A stretch of DNA of 64,000 nucleotides from positions 1 through 64,000 of the forward strand of contig JADYXR010000183.1 of the NCBI GenBank assembly GCA_021772095.1, given 5' to 3'. The notes beneath the pieces are model-generated. The model was not told where the DNA came from. It saw nothing but the letters and a program-made list of their open reading frames with translations, and did not search any database. Shown in pieces: positions 8,356 to 17,127 of this stretch. This DNA is from Candidatus Obscuribacter sp. (GTDB lineage: Bacteria; Cyanobacteriota; Vampirovibrionia; Obscuribacterales; Obscuribacteraceae). Both the position numbers and the translations under genes were made by a program. Numbering within the stretch: position 1 is the stretch's first letter; each line of letters opens with the position of its first letter.

Positions 8356-10355
8356 GACTGTACCGGAGTCGCATCGGAAATTCCAGTTTCGCCGACAGAC
8401 CTGACTTTAAAGAAATAAGGGGAGTCCGTATTGAGTGAATGCATCTCGTATTTATCTTCACCATGAACAAGCAGCGAACTATACAGCTTGTCAGGTTCTA
8501 CACCGAACGAAACTTCGTACGCGTAAGCGCCCGGGACCGGTTTCCAATTGAGCGTAGCATTGCGACGATCTTCGGAATCTCTATTGACGGCAAAATCTTC
8601 GACCTTATCCGGCACCGCCCCTGGAGCCTTACCAAAAACTCTAAAATCGCTCAAGGCGAAATTGCCTGTCGGCATCTCGACGTTCGTGATCTTGATGAAC
8701 TGTGTTCTTACGGGCTCTTTCAATTCAACATAGTCGTGCGGAGTATCGCGGTTGCTTTCGCTTTTGTCGACCAACAAGTTCCAGTTCTTTCCATCGGCAG
8801 ACTCATGGATTTCATAGCGATGGCGGAAATCGTTTTGCTTACCGTAAGCACGTGCATCATCATCGGCATAGTTCACCTGGATCGCGTGAACATCTGATGG
8901 TTTGCCAAGATCCACGGCTAGAAACTTTCCTGGTTTTGCATCTCCAGCGCTCCAAAATGTCTTTACGTTTTCATCGAATGCAAGTTTTGGATCAGATTTT
9001 TCAAAGGCAGGTATTCCAGCAGTTAGTCGATCATCACCGGCGGGTAATGCAGTGCTAGTTTTTTCAGCGGCAGCTTTATCAGCGGCAGCTTTATCAGCGC
9101 CAGCTTTTTCATTGGCAACTTTCTCAATGACAGATTTCTCGATGGCAGATTTGTCATTGCCAGATGTTTCAATCGCAGGTTTTGTACCCGCCTCAGAAGC
9201 CCATGCCTTCTTGTTATACGAGAGCAAAGTCCAGCCTGTGTAATCGTTGTTAGCATCGCGTTTTCCATTCGGCAAACGATGAGGATAGTCACCAAATGAG
9301 GTATCACTATGCAACACGCCATCCTTATCTACATCAGTCGGAAACATACTGATGCGGCGCTCGAACTTGTCCTTCTGACCGATGATCATCGAGCCGATAT
9401 GCCATAAGTTGCCTGAATTATCAGGGAAGGTGCTGCCGTGTCCCGCGCCTTGTACAAAGCCGGTAGGCTTCCAACAAAATGGATTGTGTTTTTGATATTC
9501 AAATGGTCCTAATGGAGTTTTGGAAGTGTAGACGCCGTCGCCATAGACGTTCCACTCGGTGCCCGGCGCGGCGTATTCCAAATAATATTTGCCGTTAAAT
9601 TTATTCATCGTTGCGCCTTCGATGAAAGGATCCATGGCGCCGTTTTGGTTGTTCTGACCGAATTGCTCCCAGCCATGCTGCTTCGGCTGCAGCTTCACCA
9701 GATCAGTCGGTTCGCCTTTTGCTGCAAAACCCTTCTGCGGATCCAGCTCTACACCGCGAAGCGGGTAAAAGTTGCTCGATCCCCAATACAAATAGAGGCG
9801 CTTGTCGTCATCTTGAAACAACGCCGGGTCCCAACCCGCGACCGGGAAGTTTTTCACCGCTTCGGTCCATTTGCCGCGACCTGGATCCTCGCTGAAATAC
9901 AGCGGCATGGTCACGTCATTGTTAAAGCTCGGCAGCAAATAAACGCCCTTGTCCGTCGCCCATGCGCCCGGAGCGCAAATCTGATCATTGTTCGCGTTCG
10001 GTTTGAACTTCTGAGGGTTAAACCGCCAAGTACCAAGATCCTTGGAAGACCAATACCCTTCCTGGTTGGTCGAAAACAGATGCACTTCGTCTTTGAACCG
10101 AACAGCCGTCGCGTCTGCGGTCGAGCGGTGGTTATTGTTGAGCGAATACGGTTTCTCTGGAACGTAGGCGTAGTCCAGGTTCATAGGATTGCAATAAGTG
10201 GACGGAACCGCTTTAGCCCGGTCCCCGCTATCTTTTGCGCCCGGAGCCGGCTCCCGGCAATCAGCAAGCAGCTTCCCCGCCTGGATTTCAGGCGCTGCAC
10301 CGGCATTTTTAGCGTCGGTTTTTGAGTCGTAAAGGCTATCTTGGGGGGCGGCCAT
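8346..10355 (-). CDS. GH43-type glycosidase with F5/8C and FN3-like modules
   Basis: 669 residues. Residues about 55-390 look like a five-bladed beta-propeller glycosidase of GH43 type: STADATAVRF, GYWSSKDLGTWRF, GWDPALFQDDDKRLYLYWG, ATMNKFNGKYYLEYAAPGTEW, GAGHGSTF. A low-complexity linker near 400-440 repeats AIEK, ANEK and ADKAA blocks. A discoidin/F5-8C carbohydrate-binding module (about 445-590) and an FN3-like end (about 600-669) follow. It would cleave arabino-, xylo- or galacto-glycans, but the exact substrate is not readable. Oddly, no signal peptide follows the ATG at 10355. A run of six G lies just inside the start, so the annotated start or frame may be wrong. The upstream frame does not supply a signal peptide either. 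Confidence 0.8.
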   Translation of the reverse strand: MAAPQDSLYDSKTDAKNAGAAPEIQAGKLLADCREPAPGAKDSGDRAKAVPSTYCNPMNLDYAYVPEKPYSLNNNHRSTADATAVRFKDEVHLFSTNQEGYWSSKDLGTWRFNPQKFKPNANNDQICAPGAWATDKGVYLLPSFNNDVTMPLYFSEDPGRGKWTEAVKNFPVAGWDPALFQDDDKRLYLYWGSSNFYPLRGVELDPQKGFAAKGEPTDLVKLQPKQHGWEQFGQNNQNGAMDPFIEGATMNKFNGKYYLEYAAPGTEWNVYGDGVYTSKTPLGPFEYQKHNPFCWKPTGFVQGAGHGSTFPDNSGNLWHIGSMIIGQKDKFERRISMFPTDVDKDGVLHSDTSFGDYPHRLPNGKRDANNDYTGWTLLSYNKKAWASEAGTKPAIETSGNDKSAIEKSVIEKVANEKAGADKAAADKAAAEKTSTALPAGDDRLTAGIPAFEKSDPKLAFDENVKTFWSAGDAKPGKFLAVDLGKPSDVHAIQVNYADDDARAYGKQNDFRHRYEIHESADGKNWNLLVDKSESNRDTPHDYVELKEPVRTQFIKITNVEMPTGNFALSDFRVFGKAPGAVPDKVEDFAVNRDSEDRRNATLNWKPVPGAYAYEVSFGVEPDKLYSSLLVHGEDKYEMHSLNTDSPYFFKVRSVGETGISDATPVQSIK

Positions 10356-10547
10356 TTTTCACGTGGAGTGCTTAACAGACGGCTCATATACTTTAGTCGC
10401 CACCCCCGAGCTTGTCATTGGGAGAACTACGTGGACGCAAAAACGCCCCAGGGTTCAGCTCTTCCAGCGTTGGAGATTTCTGAATTAGTCCTGAACGTTT
10501 CTGGTTATTTGACGACCTGAGCGCACTGATCGACAGTCGGTTGTGAA

Positions 10548-10654
10548 TCCCATATATGGGACAAATCATGCTCATCGGTTTGGTCGGGTACGAATTTTAG
10601 TGAGGCAATGCGCGGAAATTGTCCCACATAGGGGACAGCCGGTTTGCTGTCCCA
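10548..10654. promoter_or_regulatory. Cluster of TGTCCC palindromes upstream of the GH43-type gene
   Basis: A perfect 14-bp palindrome TCCCATATATGGGA (10548-10561, extended by CA), a second site TGTCCCACATAGGGGACA (10620-10637, arms TGTCCC/GGGACA) and a half site TGTCCCA (10648-10654) ending beside the TPR gene's stop. The spacing and shared arms suggest operator sites for an unknown regulator of the GH43-type gene. The rest of the 10356-10655 gap shows no gene. Confidence 0.35.
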
Positions 10655-10655
10655 C

Positions 10656-12653
10656 TTATTGGAACGCGCCTTTGACGCCGTCACCGACTTTTCTGCCCAA
10701 ATTGCCAATCGGTCTAAAGATATTGCCGAGCGTTGTCGGAGGTTTTCCTTGATCGATCTTGAGCGCGATTTCCTGGCAGCGATCGGCTTTCTTCGAATAT
10801 TTTTCGCGTTCTTTTTCAGGAAGCGTTGGTGAGAGCGCAAGATACGCGCGATATTGCAGAGCAGCCTCTCTCAATGCAGGCGATTGTTTCTTTTGAAACT
10901 TCTCGAGGTCCTCGGCAAGACCGAGGTGAGCGGCTGGCAATCGAGGATTCAGGTAAGCAGCCGAACGATACTTGTCGATCCCGCTAGCAAACTGACCCTT
11001 CCGAGAAAGATCGGATGCCATATTCAAATCTTCTTGTGCTTTTTGACGAGCAGTCTTGACCGCGTTGATACCGCGCTTGGTGCGCGACGCGACCTCAGCA
11101 CCAGGGAAGGTGCCGGCTTTGTTGTATGCCTGTTCCGCACTATCGAGATCGCGTGTTAGCAACGCCATATCCGCAACTGCAAAAGTGGAATTGGCATCCT
11201 GACAATTTTGAATAACGGTTGCCATCGCCTGTGATGCCTCGTCAAATTTGAATTGCGCGATCATCGCCTCAGAATATGCCAGCCGTTCCGCGTCATTGGT
11301 CGGCGTGCCGACGTTCGAAAGATCGACCGGCTGTCCCGACATCGCTCTCAACTTCGCGTCAGCCAAACGCAATTCCATGCTGTTTGGATTCATTTGAATC
11401 GCGCGTTGAATCAGAGCTTCTGCAGATTCGAAGTTATTGGAAACGAAAAAGGCACCATCGGCATCCTTCTGTGCTTTCAACATCAACGCTCTGGTCATGC
11501 CGTTTACAGCTTTGACGTTACCTGGTGACGAGTTCAAAACCGTCGTGTATTCCTTCAGAGCATCATCAGTTTTGCCCAGCGAAAGTGTGATATCGCCAAG
11601 CTTCATGTGGAGGTCGACGTTTCTCGGACTCAATTCCAATCCCGATCGTAAGTTGACTACAGCAGCTTCGAGATCACCGCGTCCTTGATAGATATCGGCG
11701 AGCTTCAAGTAAGCTTCTTCGCTTTCAGCTTTCACTGAGATCGCTGATTTATACTCGCGCATAGCGGCGACCGAGTTGCCTTGAAGCTGATAAACATTAC
11801 CCATGGCAATGTGCGTTGGAGCACTATTTTTTTGCAGCGACAAAGAGATGTTCAACTCTTTGTATGCTTCGTCCAGTTGCCCCGTTTGCGTGTAAGCCTT
11901 TCCAAGTCCGTAGTGAGCAGTCGAGTTAGCGGAGCGCAGACGAATCGCTTCTTGGAAATCGGCGATAGCACTGGCGGTATCACCACGCTTCAACTCAATC
12001 AATCCACGATTGACAAAACCCATTGCATATTTCGGATCCGCGGCAATCGATTTATTGAAACTAACCATTGCCTGATCTAGTTTGCCTTGCTCCTTTTGAA
12101 TCGTACCAAGCACCAATAGCGCTTCCGGCATACCCGGATCTTTCTTCAAAGCGATTCGACATTCGGATTCAGCTTGGGTAAGTATCGCGTTTCTTTGCGA
12201 AATTATTGTCATCGAAGATGATTGCAAACTGTTTACTTTCACAAACGCCATGCCAACGTGCGCTAGCGGGTCATCTTTTTTAACCGCGATCGCTTTTTTG
12301 AATTGTTGTTCTGCGCCTTCCAGTTTGAACTGCACAGCGAGGCTGAATCCCAACCCGCATAGCGCGGCGACATCGCGCGAATTGTTGTTTAGCGCTTTGC
12401 GAAAACTATCGGCAGCTTCATCATATTTCCCGGTGAGCAAAGCCTTCTCGCCAGCAGCCGCGTCTTTAGAAACTGCTCCGCGGAAAATTCTGGTTTCACC
12501 GAATGCAGATTGAACGTTGCGCCGCACCACAGGAGTCGCAGCGGACTTGGATTTCGTCGCGGTCTTAGCATCCACTGGAGCGATGGCAATCAGTCCACAA
12601 GTCAGAGAAATGCATATTGCCGTCACCACAGAATTATTTTGCTTTGACAACAC
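10656..12653 (-). CDS. Large exported TPR protein
   Basis: 665 residues from a GTG at 12653, chosen because GGAGG lies 7 bases upstream and a signal peptide follows directly (VVTAICISLTCGLIAIAPVDA). The longer frame to 12800 lacks these features. About 12-14 tetratricopeptide repeats run through the mature protein, for example KYDEAADSFRKALNNNSRDVAALCGLGF-like units with A/G/Y/P at TPR positions. A probable scaffold for protein-protein contacts in the periplasm or at the cell surface. No enzymatic motif is seen. It diverges from the gene at 12835, with about 180 bases between starts. Confidence 0.85.
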   Translation of the reverse strand: MLSKQNNSVVTAICISLTCGLIAIAPVDAKTATKSKSAATPVVRRNVQSAFGETRIFRGAVSKDAAAGEKALLTGKYDEAADSFRKALNNNSRDVAALCGLGFSLAVQFKLEGAEQQFKKAIAVKKDDPLAHVGMAFVKVNSLQSSSMTIISQRNAILTQAESECRIALKKDPGMPEALLVLGTIQKEQGKLDQAMVSFNKSIAADPKYAMGFVNRGLIELKRGDTASAIADFQEAIRLRSANSTAHYGLGKAYTQTGQLDEAYKELNISLSLQKNSAPTHIAMGNVYQLQGNSVAAMREYKSAISVKAESEEAYLKLADIYQGRGDLEAAVVNLRSGLELSPRNVDLHMKLGDITLSLGKTDDALKEYTTVLNSSPGNVKAVNGMTRALMLKAQKDADGAFFVSNNFESAEALIQRAIQMNPNSMELRLADAKLRAMSGQPVDLSNVGTPTNDAERLAYSEAMIAQFKFDEASQAMATVIQNCQDANSTFAVADMALLTRDLDSAEQAYNKAGTFPGAEVASRTKRGINAVKTARQKAQEDLNMASDLSRKGQFASGIDKYRSAAYLNPRLPAAHLGLAEDLEKFQKKQSPALREAALQYRAYLALSPTLPEKEREKYSKKADRCQEIALKIDQGKPPTTLGNIFRPIGNLGRKVGDGVKGAFQ

Positions 12654-12834
12654 GTGGACACCTCCAGGGTATCGAGAAGTATATCGTTCGAGAATCCATT
12701 GGATACCCATTCTTGGGACGGGTGCCAGTGAATAACGTGTAGCCAGTTTCGCACGGTTGCAAGAAACAGACATTAGACATTTTAAGGACAGATTCGACAA
12801 CCGCTCGGGAGCGCCTGCGGGTTATGATTATCGT

Positions 12835-13944
12835 ATGTTGTTTCGAAACCAGAACAAAACATATCGAGAGCTTAAACTAGGACGTTCGCCAGGGCGGCCA
12901 CCAGAACGTTCGCTAGAACATTTACCAGAACGCTCGCTAGAACATTTACCAGAACGCTCGCTAGAACATTTTGCGGGACGACAGCCAGAACGATCATTGA
13001 ATTATTCCACGCTGCGCTCATCGACATTTGCGAAATCTTCGTGTATCGCGGCGTCGGCACTATCCATTCAGCTTGCTGTTTTGTTTTGCACAGCGCTCAG
13101 TGTTCCGATACTAGCGAATCCGGCGTTTGGAGACGAACCTAAGGTTTTGGAGATTCAGATACAAGTCGACGACGAAGTGTCCGCGATACCGGAAGAATTC
13201 CTACCCGGTAAAAAATTCGATGCAGGCGCCGAGAAGGTTGACAACTCGACGTGGTATCGCATTCCTCAATGGTTCGCCGGTCAATGGACCAGTGACGCAG
13301 AGCAGACTGTTGAGAAAAAGAATCTAGTCACCGGCAAAAGCACTCACTCAAAAATGCACGTCGAGTATCCGAAATTTGTTTATCTGGGATGTGTCAAAGA
13401 CGACCGAGATGTGATCTGGGAACGCGCGCCACTCAATCGTTGGCGGCTGACACAGTTCGAAGGACAGAGTCCGATTTATTCGATGTTTCGATCTGCCGAA
13501 GTACAACAACCTGACGCCGATCACATTGCGATAAAAAGCGTGGGATTGAATTTAGTCGTGGATCCAAAGTCAAAAGTGATCCATAAAGCATCTCAGGAAG
13601 AGTCAGTCCAAGTCTACTCGCGAACTGCCGATGGAGTAATGACACTTCAGAACACAAGCCGTTCTTACGATGAAACTGGCAAAGCCTACCAGGAAAAAGT
13701 TGCAACGTCAGAGATGAAAAAAGTTCGCGATATAGATCTAAACGCGATTAAACTAAAGTATCTTCGCGACGCTTTTCACGAATACGAAAAAGAGCACCAA
13801 CTCTCCGACGCACCGACACCAAAAGTTGAAACATGGCTGCGCGAGCAAAACCTCAAGTCGCCAAAAAGTTTTCTGCTGCCTGCGACCAGAACCCCGCGGC
13901 GTGATGAACGCGAGGATCAGTCCGACGGTGCACCACCGAATTAA
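12835..13944 (+). CDS. Membrane-anchored or exported protein of unknown function
   Basis: 369 residues from the ATG at 12835; the frame is open to 12757. The N-terminal 45 residues are basic and contain three PERSLEHL octapeptides. A hydrophobic segment follows (about 63-88, ASALSIQLAVLFCTALSVPILA, then NPAFG), so it is a late signal peptide or an anchor. The rest (EPKVLEIQIQVDDE, WYRIPQWFAGQW, FVYLGCVKDDRDVIWERAPL) looks like a globular beta-rich extracytoplasmic domain I do not recognise. No clear Shine-Dalgarno site was found, so the start is uncertain: translation may begin nearer the hydrophobic segment, leaving the repeats outside the protein. Confidence 0.65.
   Translation: MLFRNQNKTYRELKLGRSPGRPPERSLEHLPERSLEHLPERSLEHFAGRQPERSLNYSTLRSSTFAKSSCIAASALSIQLAVLFCTALSVPILANPAFGDEPKVLEIQIQVDDEVSAIPEEFLPGKKFDAGAEKVDNSTWYRIPQWFAGQWTSDAEQTVEKKNLVTGKSTHSKMHVEYPKFVYLGCVKDDRDVIWERAPLNRWRLTQFEGQSPIYSMFRSAEVQQPDADHIAIKSVGLNLVVDPKSKVIHKASQEESVQVYSRTADGVMTLQNTSRSYDETGKAYQEKVATSEMKKVRDIDLNAIKLKYLRDAFHEYEKEHQLSDAPTPKVETWLREQNLKSPKSFLLPATRTPRRDEREDQSDGAPPN
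12902..12973 (+). repeat. 24-bp tandem repeat, three copies
   Basis: GAACGTTCGCTAGAACATTT-type unit of 24 bp repeated three times, in frame, encoding the octapeptide PERSLEHL. The first copy differs by one base and the third diverges at its end. Confidence 0.9.
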
Positions 13945-13973
13945 TCACATAGAATACTCAGCTGGAAAATCAT

Positions 13974-14124
13974 TCAGCTGCAAACTTTGCAGCTGCGAAA
14001 CTACTCAGCTGCGAAACTACTCAGCGGCGAAACTACTCAGCTGCGAAACTACTCAGCGGCGAAACTACTCAGCTGCGAAACTACTCAGCTGCGAAACTAC
14101 TCAGCTGCGAAACTACTCAGCTGC
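13974..14124. repeat. 16-bp intergenic tandem repeat
   Basis: About nine copies of CAGCTGCGAAACTACT, some with CAGCGGCG, between the stop at 13944 and the hairpin at 14148. Every unit carries CAGCTG or CAGCGG. A 16-bp unit does not preserve frame, so it is not coding. There are no spacers. Confidence 0.92.
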
Positions 14125-14147
14125 TCAGCCCTATATAAATGAACGAA

Positions 14148-14176
14148 AAGGAGAACCGACATTATCGGTTCTCCTT
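14148..14176. terminator. Bidirectional hairpin terminator
   Basis: Perfect 12-bp stem AAGGAGAACCGA/TCGGTTCTCCTT with a 5-base loop, between two convergent genes. Read on the minus strand it is followed by a short T-rich run (TTTTCGTT), so it best serves the VIT gene ending at 14229. Confidence 0.75.
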
Positions 14177-14228
14177 CGCGCGTTCACGGACACTATGGTG
14201 ATTATGTCCCTACCTTACTGATCACAAA

Positions 14229-16109
14229 CTAACTGAACCAATTGGCATCACGAGCCGACCGGATGAGCAAATCCACAACGCAAGGAGAAAAGATTCCGAC
14301 CATCAAACAAGATGAGCCAAGGAGAAGTCGATTGACTGTTTGATGATAAGGTGCGTTTTTAAACAGTCCGAAAGTCACAAGCACGATACCACCTGTGATG
14401 CCGGTGAATTGTGCGGCGATGGTTATCAGGTTCATCAAACTTTCCAGGTTGGCGAGGTTATTGACCCGCACGGTGCCGGCGGTGTTGAAGCCCATGATGG
14501 ATGTGGCATCGCCTCCTTGTGGTCCGATGGTACCGTTGGTGGCGCCCTGGAGCGTCGGTACAGCTCCTTCGAGCTGATGCATTGACTGCGCGCGTTTGAC
14601 ATATGCCGGATCTGCGATAGGACTGCCAAAGAAAGCGGTGTGCGGGTCATAAATTCCGCGTTTATCTTTTATCATACCGCTAGTGCGCGCCACTACGTTC
14701 ATATTTGCTGCCGACGCTTTGGTTTGGGCAGAAACAACTTTGTATTGCTCGCGCGACAATCCGGTGCGCTGGTAGTCAGAATCATTCTCCAGAACCACAG
14801 CACCAGTAGCTTTAGTTACGATGCGATAGGCGCATCCAAGCATCGCGGCGGTGTGGATGTCGTTTTGATCGAGACACTTTCGCGCTTCTTGAATTGCCCA
14901 AACAGTCGACATTCTGCTCGCTGTCGGGAAATCATAAGCAACCGCTACAGCCGGAAGAAGCTGCGTCTTCTCTGATACCAGCTTGAATGAATCACCATCT
15001 TTTTCAAGACGGTTCACGATAAAGCTGTTCTCTGCAGAATGCGTAGCACGCGAAGCATAGGTAACGAAATCGCTCTTCCGATGAATCGAAAAGAGGCACT
15101 TCTCAAAATCATCAGCCTTGATCGAACCTGATAAGGTATACGAGTCTTTGACGCCTTCAGTCAATTTTTGATCGGTCAGATTGGAATCGATAATCGCGTT
15201 ACTCTCGAGCTTGACGTCACTGGAAACACCTGTCGACCCAAAGTTGGATGAAACCAAATGCGGTGCCGTTAACTGAAAGTCTTTTCGGGACTTCACATCT
15301 AGTGGCGTAGTGATACCAAGACGAACCTTCATCTCTCCATTTGCAGGAACCGGAAACGCTTGCAAAAATACCTCTCCTTTTCGGGTTTCGGTAACCAAGA
15401 GTGGATCTCGGTTTGAGTTAACGATCCACTGATAGGCAGCCTGAACACGCTCAGCCGAATTGAAAGCTGCCTCCTGTTCAACGCCATTAATCCATAGTGT
15501 CACGCGCGATACTACTGCATCCGGCGGCAATGCGATTCTCGCTCTCGCCTCTTTAGCTTCAGATGTGCTGTTTCCAAAAACCATCGACATGTACATCGCT
15601 GAAGTCAGCGACCTGGCATCGACATGTCCAGTCACCAGCGTGTTCTTCAAAGATAACCCGGGGATTTTTTCCCCTACAACTGTGGTGCCCAGATGGGCAT
15701 CGGACGGGACGTTGGCATCGAACAGGAAATTTTCCTGAGAAGATGGCACCGCAAATAGTGCTGGCTGAGTGGTGGAATATAAGAACGCGATAATCGTGCT
15801 GCCCACTGCGACTGCCACGGCAAAAATGGAAAGGTTTCTTATTCGGCTAAAAGCAGACGGCTTAGTTGGATTACCTCTTTGAATTGAATGGTTTAAAAAC
15901 AGTAGCGATGCCAGAATCAGTGCGCCAACAGACATCATGCCGAAGTCCGGATTGATCGCCGTGTATATGGCAAATCCGACCGCAGCAAGCGCCAAAAATT
16001 TGATGCTCGACACGTTCTTTTCTTGAGCGACGGAGCGCGGGGCCTCCGATTCTGGATGACGCCAGATACGCTCCAGGCGCTCAATTTCAGTTTCATGAAT
16101 GATAGGCAT
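14229..16109 (-). CDS. VIT-domain multi-pass membrane protein
   Basis: 626 residues. N-terminal cytoplasmic tail, then about three membrane helices (36-55, 60-75 and 95-117). The extracytoplasmic part from about 165 to 265 follows the VIT (vault/inter-alpha-trypsin) pattern: SMVFGNSTSEAKEARARIALPPDAVVSRVTLWINGVEQE... (seen in pieces), VETRKGEVFLQAFPVPA and VRLGITTPL. Two more helices close the protein (about 560-620). VIT proteins usually carry a VWA domain next; I see no clear MIDAS motif here, so that part seems absent or replaced. Likely a surface or periplasmic binding protein. No operon partner: the next gene upstream begins 236 bases away. Confidence 0.7.
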   Translation of the reverse strand: MPIIHETEIERLERIWRHPESEAPRSVAQEKNVSSIKFLALAAVGFAIYTAINPDFGMMSVGALILASLLFLNHSIQRGNPTKPSAFSRIRNLSIFAVAVAVGSTIIAFLYSTTQPALFAVPSSQENFLFDANVPSDAHLGTTVVGEKIPGLSLKNTLVTGHVDARSLTSAMYMSMVFGNSTSEAKEARARIALPPDAVVSRVTLWINGVEQEAAFNSAERVQAAYQWIVNSNRDPLLVTETRKGEVFLQAFPVPANGEMKVRLGITTPLDVKSRKDFQLTAPHLVSSNFGSTGVSSDVKLESNAIIDSNLTDQKLTEGVKDSYTLSGSIKADDFEKCLFSIHRKSDFVTYASRATHSAENSFIVNRLEKDGDSFKLVSEKTQLLPAVAVAYDFPTASRMSTVWAIQEARKCLDQNDIHTAAMLGCAYRIVTKATGAVVLENDSDYQRTGLSREQYKVVSAQTKASAANMNVVARTSGMIKDKRGIYDPHTAFFGSPIADPAYVKRAQSMHQLEGAVPTLQGATNGTIGPQGGDATSIMGFNTAGTVRVNNLANLESLMNLITIAAQFTGITGGIVLVTFGLFKNAPYHQTVNRLLLGSSCLMVGIFSPCVVDLLIRSARDANWFS

Positions 16110-16345
16110 TGTTAGACCTCATTGGAAAAGCAAGCTTTGCCGCCGGTTGTCGGCAGCAATGCAGCAGTCGCACGCCCTTTCGGAGCGCGACGATCGCTAA
16201 AAGCCTGATGGTAATGTAGTAAGTTTGGGCAGTTGGACACGAAGAAAGTTTCGTAGTCCGAATTTAAGCGGAAACGGAAACATTTGCAATGAGGGTTTTC
16301 ACTACTATTTTATTAACGCCGTGCTTTTGAAACGCCCATGCGGCT

Positions 16346-16822
16346 TTAATACGCGTTTGTCGGGTCAGCTTCTCGTTTCGGCAGGCGCTCGGTTGGAAGC
16401 ATCGCCTCGATTTCGCGCATCAAGCGTTTAATATCGAACTCCGGCATGAACAGAAACTTCCCGGCGCCCATGAGCTTGGCTGTTACTTCCACGGATGGCA
16501 AGCACAACGTCCCGACCTGGCTTGGTTCATCGGCAATCAGCATTACCGGCACATCTGCGTGCATAGGTTTCATTTTGAGCTTCGCCAAAAAATCGAAGAC
16601 ACTCTCATTCTGAAGGAAAGCCTCAGCTATCACGACATCTACGTGGTCTTTGGTGTTTAAAAACGTCAGACCTTCCGCAATGCTGGTGACGCCCACGACC
16701 TCCTGCCCGACAGCCTTGCATGCCTCTTTAATCTCATCAAGATGGTTCGACTTCACGTCGAGAACTAAAATCCGATAGCAGTCGTCCACCGGTCGTGGAC
16801 TGCCTTGCTCAATTTTTGCCAT
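16346..16822 (-). CDS. Degenerate receiver-domain protein (pseudo-receiver)
   Basis: 158 residues from the ATG at 16822, chosen because GGAG lies 8 bases upstream; the frame is open to 16918. It has the alternating alpha/beta layout of a response-regulator receiver: RILVLD (beta1), VDVVIAEAF (beta3), VPVMLIADEP (beta4) and GKFLFMPEF (beta5). The phosphoacceptor Asp is Glu at residue 67, only one Asp remains in the acidic pocket (D22), and the conserved Lys before Pro in beta5 is Met. It should therefore not be phosphorylated in the usual way; Asp to Glu can mimic the active state. No output domain follows. Its partners are unknown. Confidence 0.7.
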   Translation of the reverse strand: MAKIEQGSPRPVDDCYRILVLDVKSNHLDEIKEACKAVGQEVVGVTSIAEGLTFLNTKDHVDVVIAEAFLQNESVFDFLAKLKMKPMHADVPVMLIADEPSQVGTLCLPSVEVTAKLMGAGKFLFMPEFDIKRLMREIEAMLPTERLPKREADPTNAY

Positions 16823-17127
16823 GCTTAAGCTCCAATCCAAAATATAGAACGAGCACCCCTTAAAATTTGCAGCTACCTGGCGGCGGAATCGAATAAGCGT
16901 GAGCTTTATCGGTTCCACTACTGTAGGCGATCTAGCACAAGCGTGTCTATCGATGCGTCAAACTTGCTCAGGCGTTTCTTCATGCCTGTGTGTCTTAAAT
17001 AGTGCATCCGGCCAGATAACTAAGGTGGAAATCGTTGCGTGAGTATATTCGCAAGTCGAATGGTCACAAAGTGAGATTCGAATTCGGAATAGACATACAT
17101 AGACATTTAATCCATTCGCCCGTGCTC
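16823..17127. other. Intergenic region
   Basis: Region upstream of the pseudo-receiver gene and downstream of the TadG-like gene. I see no reading frame or clear hairpin in it. Confidence 0.4.

Noticed and set aside
9645-10325. 226-residue plus-strand reading frame
   Set aside because: It lies wholly inside the GH43-type gene on the other strand; composition is Arg/Leu-rich without any domain or ribosome site.
13974-14124. Possible CRISPR array
   Set aside because: Units are adjacent 16-bp copies with no unique spacers and no cas genes in the window.
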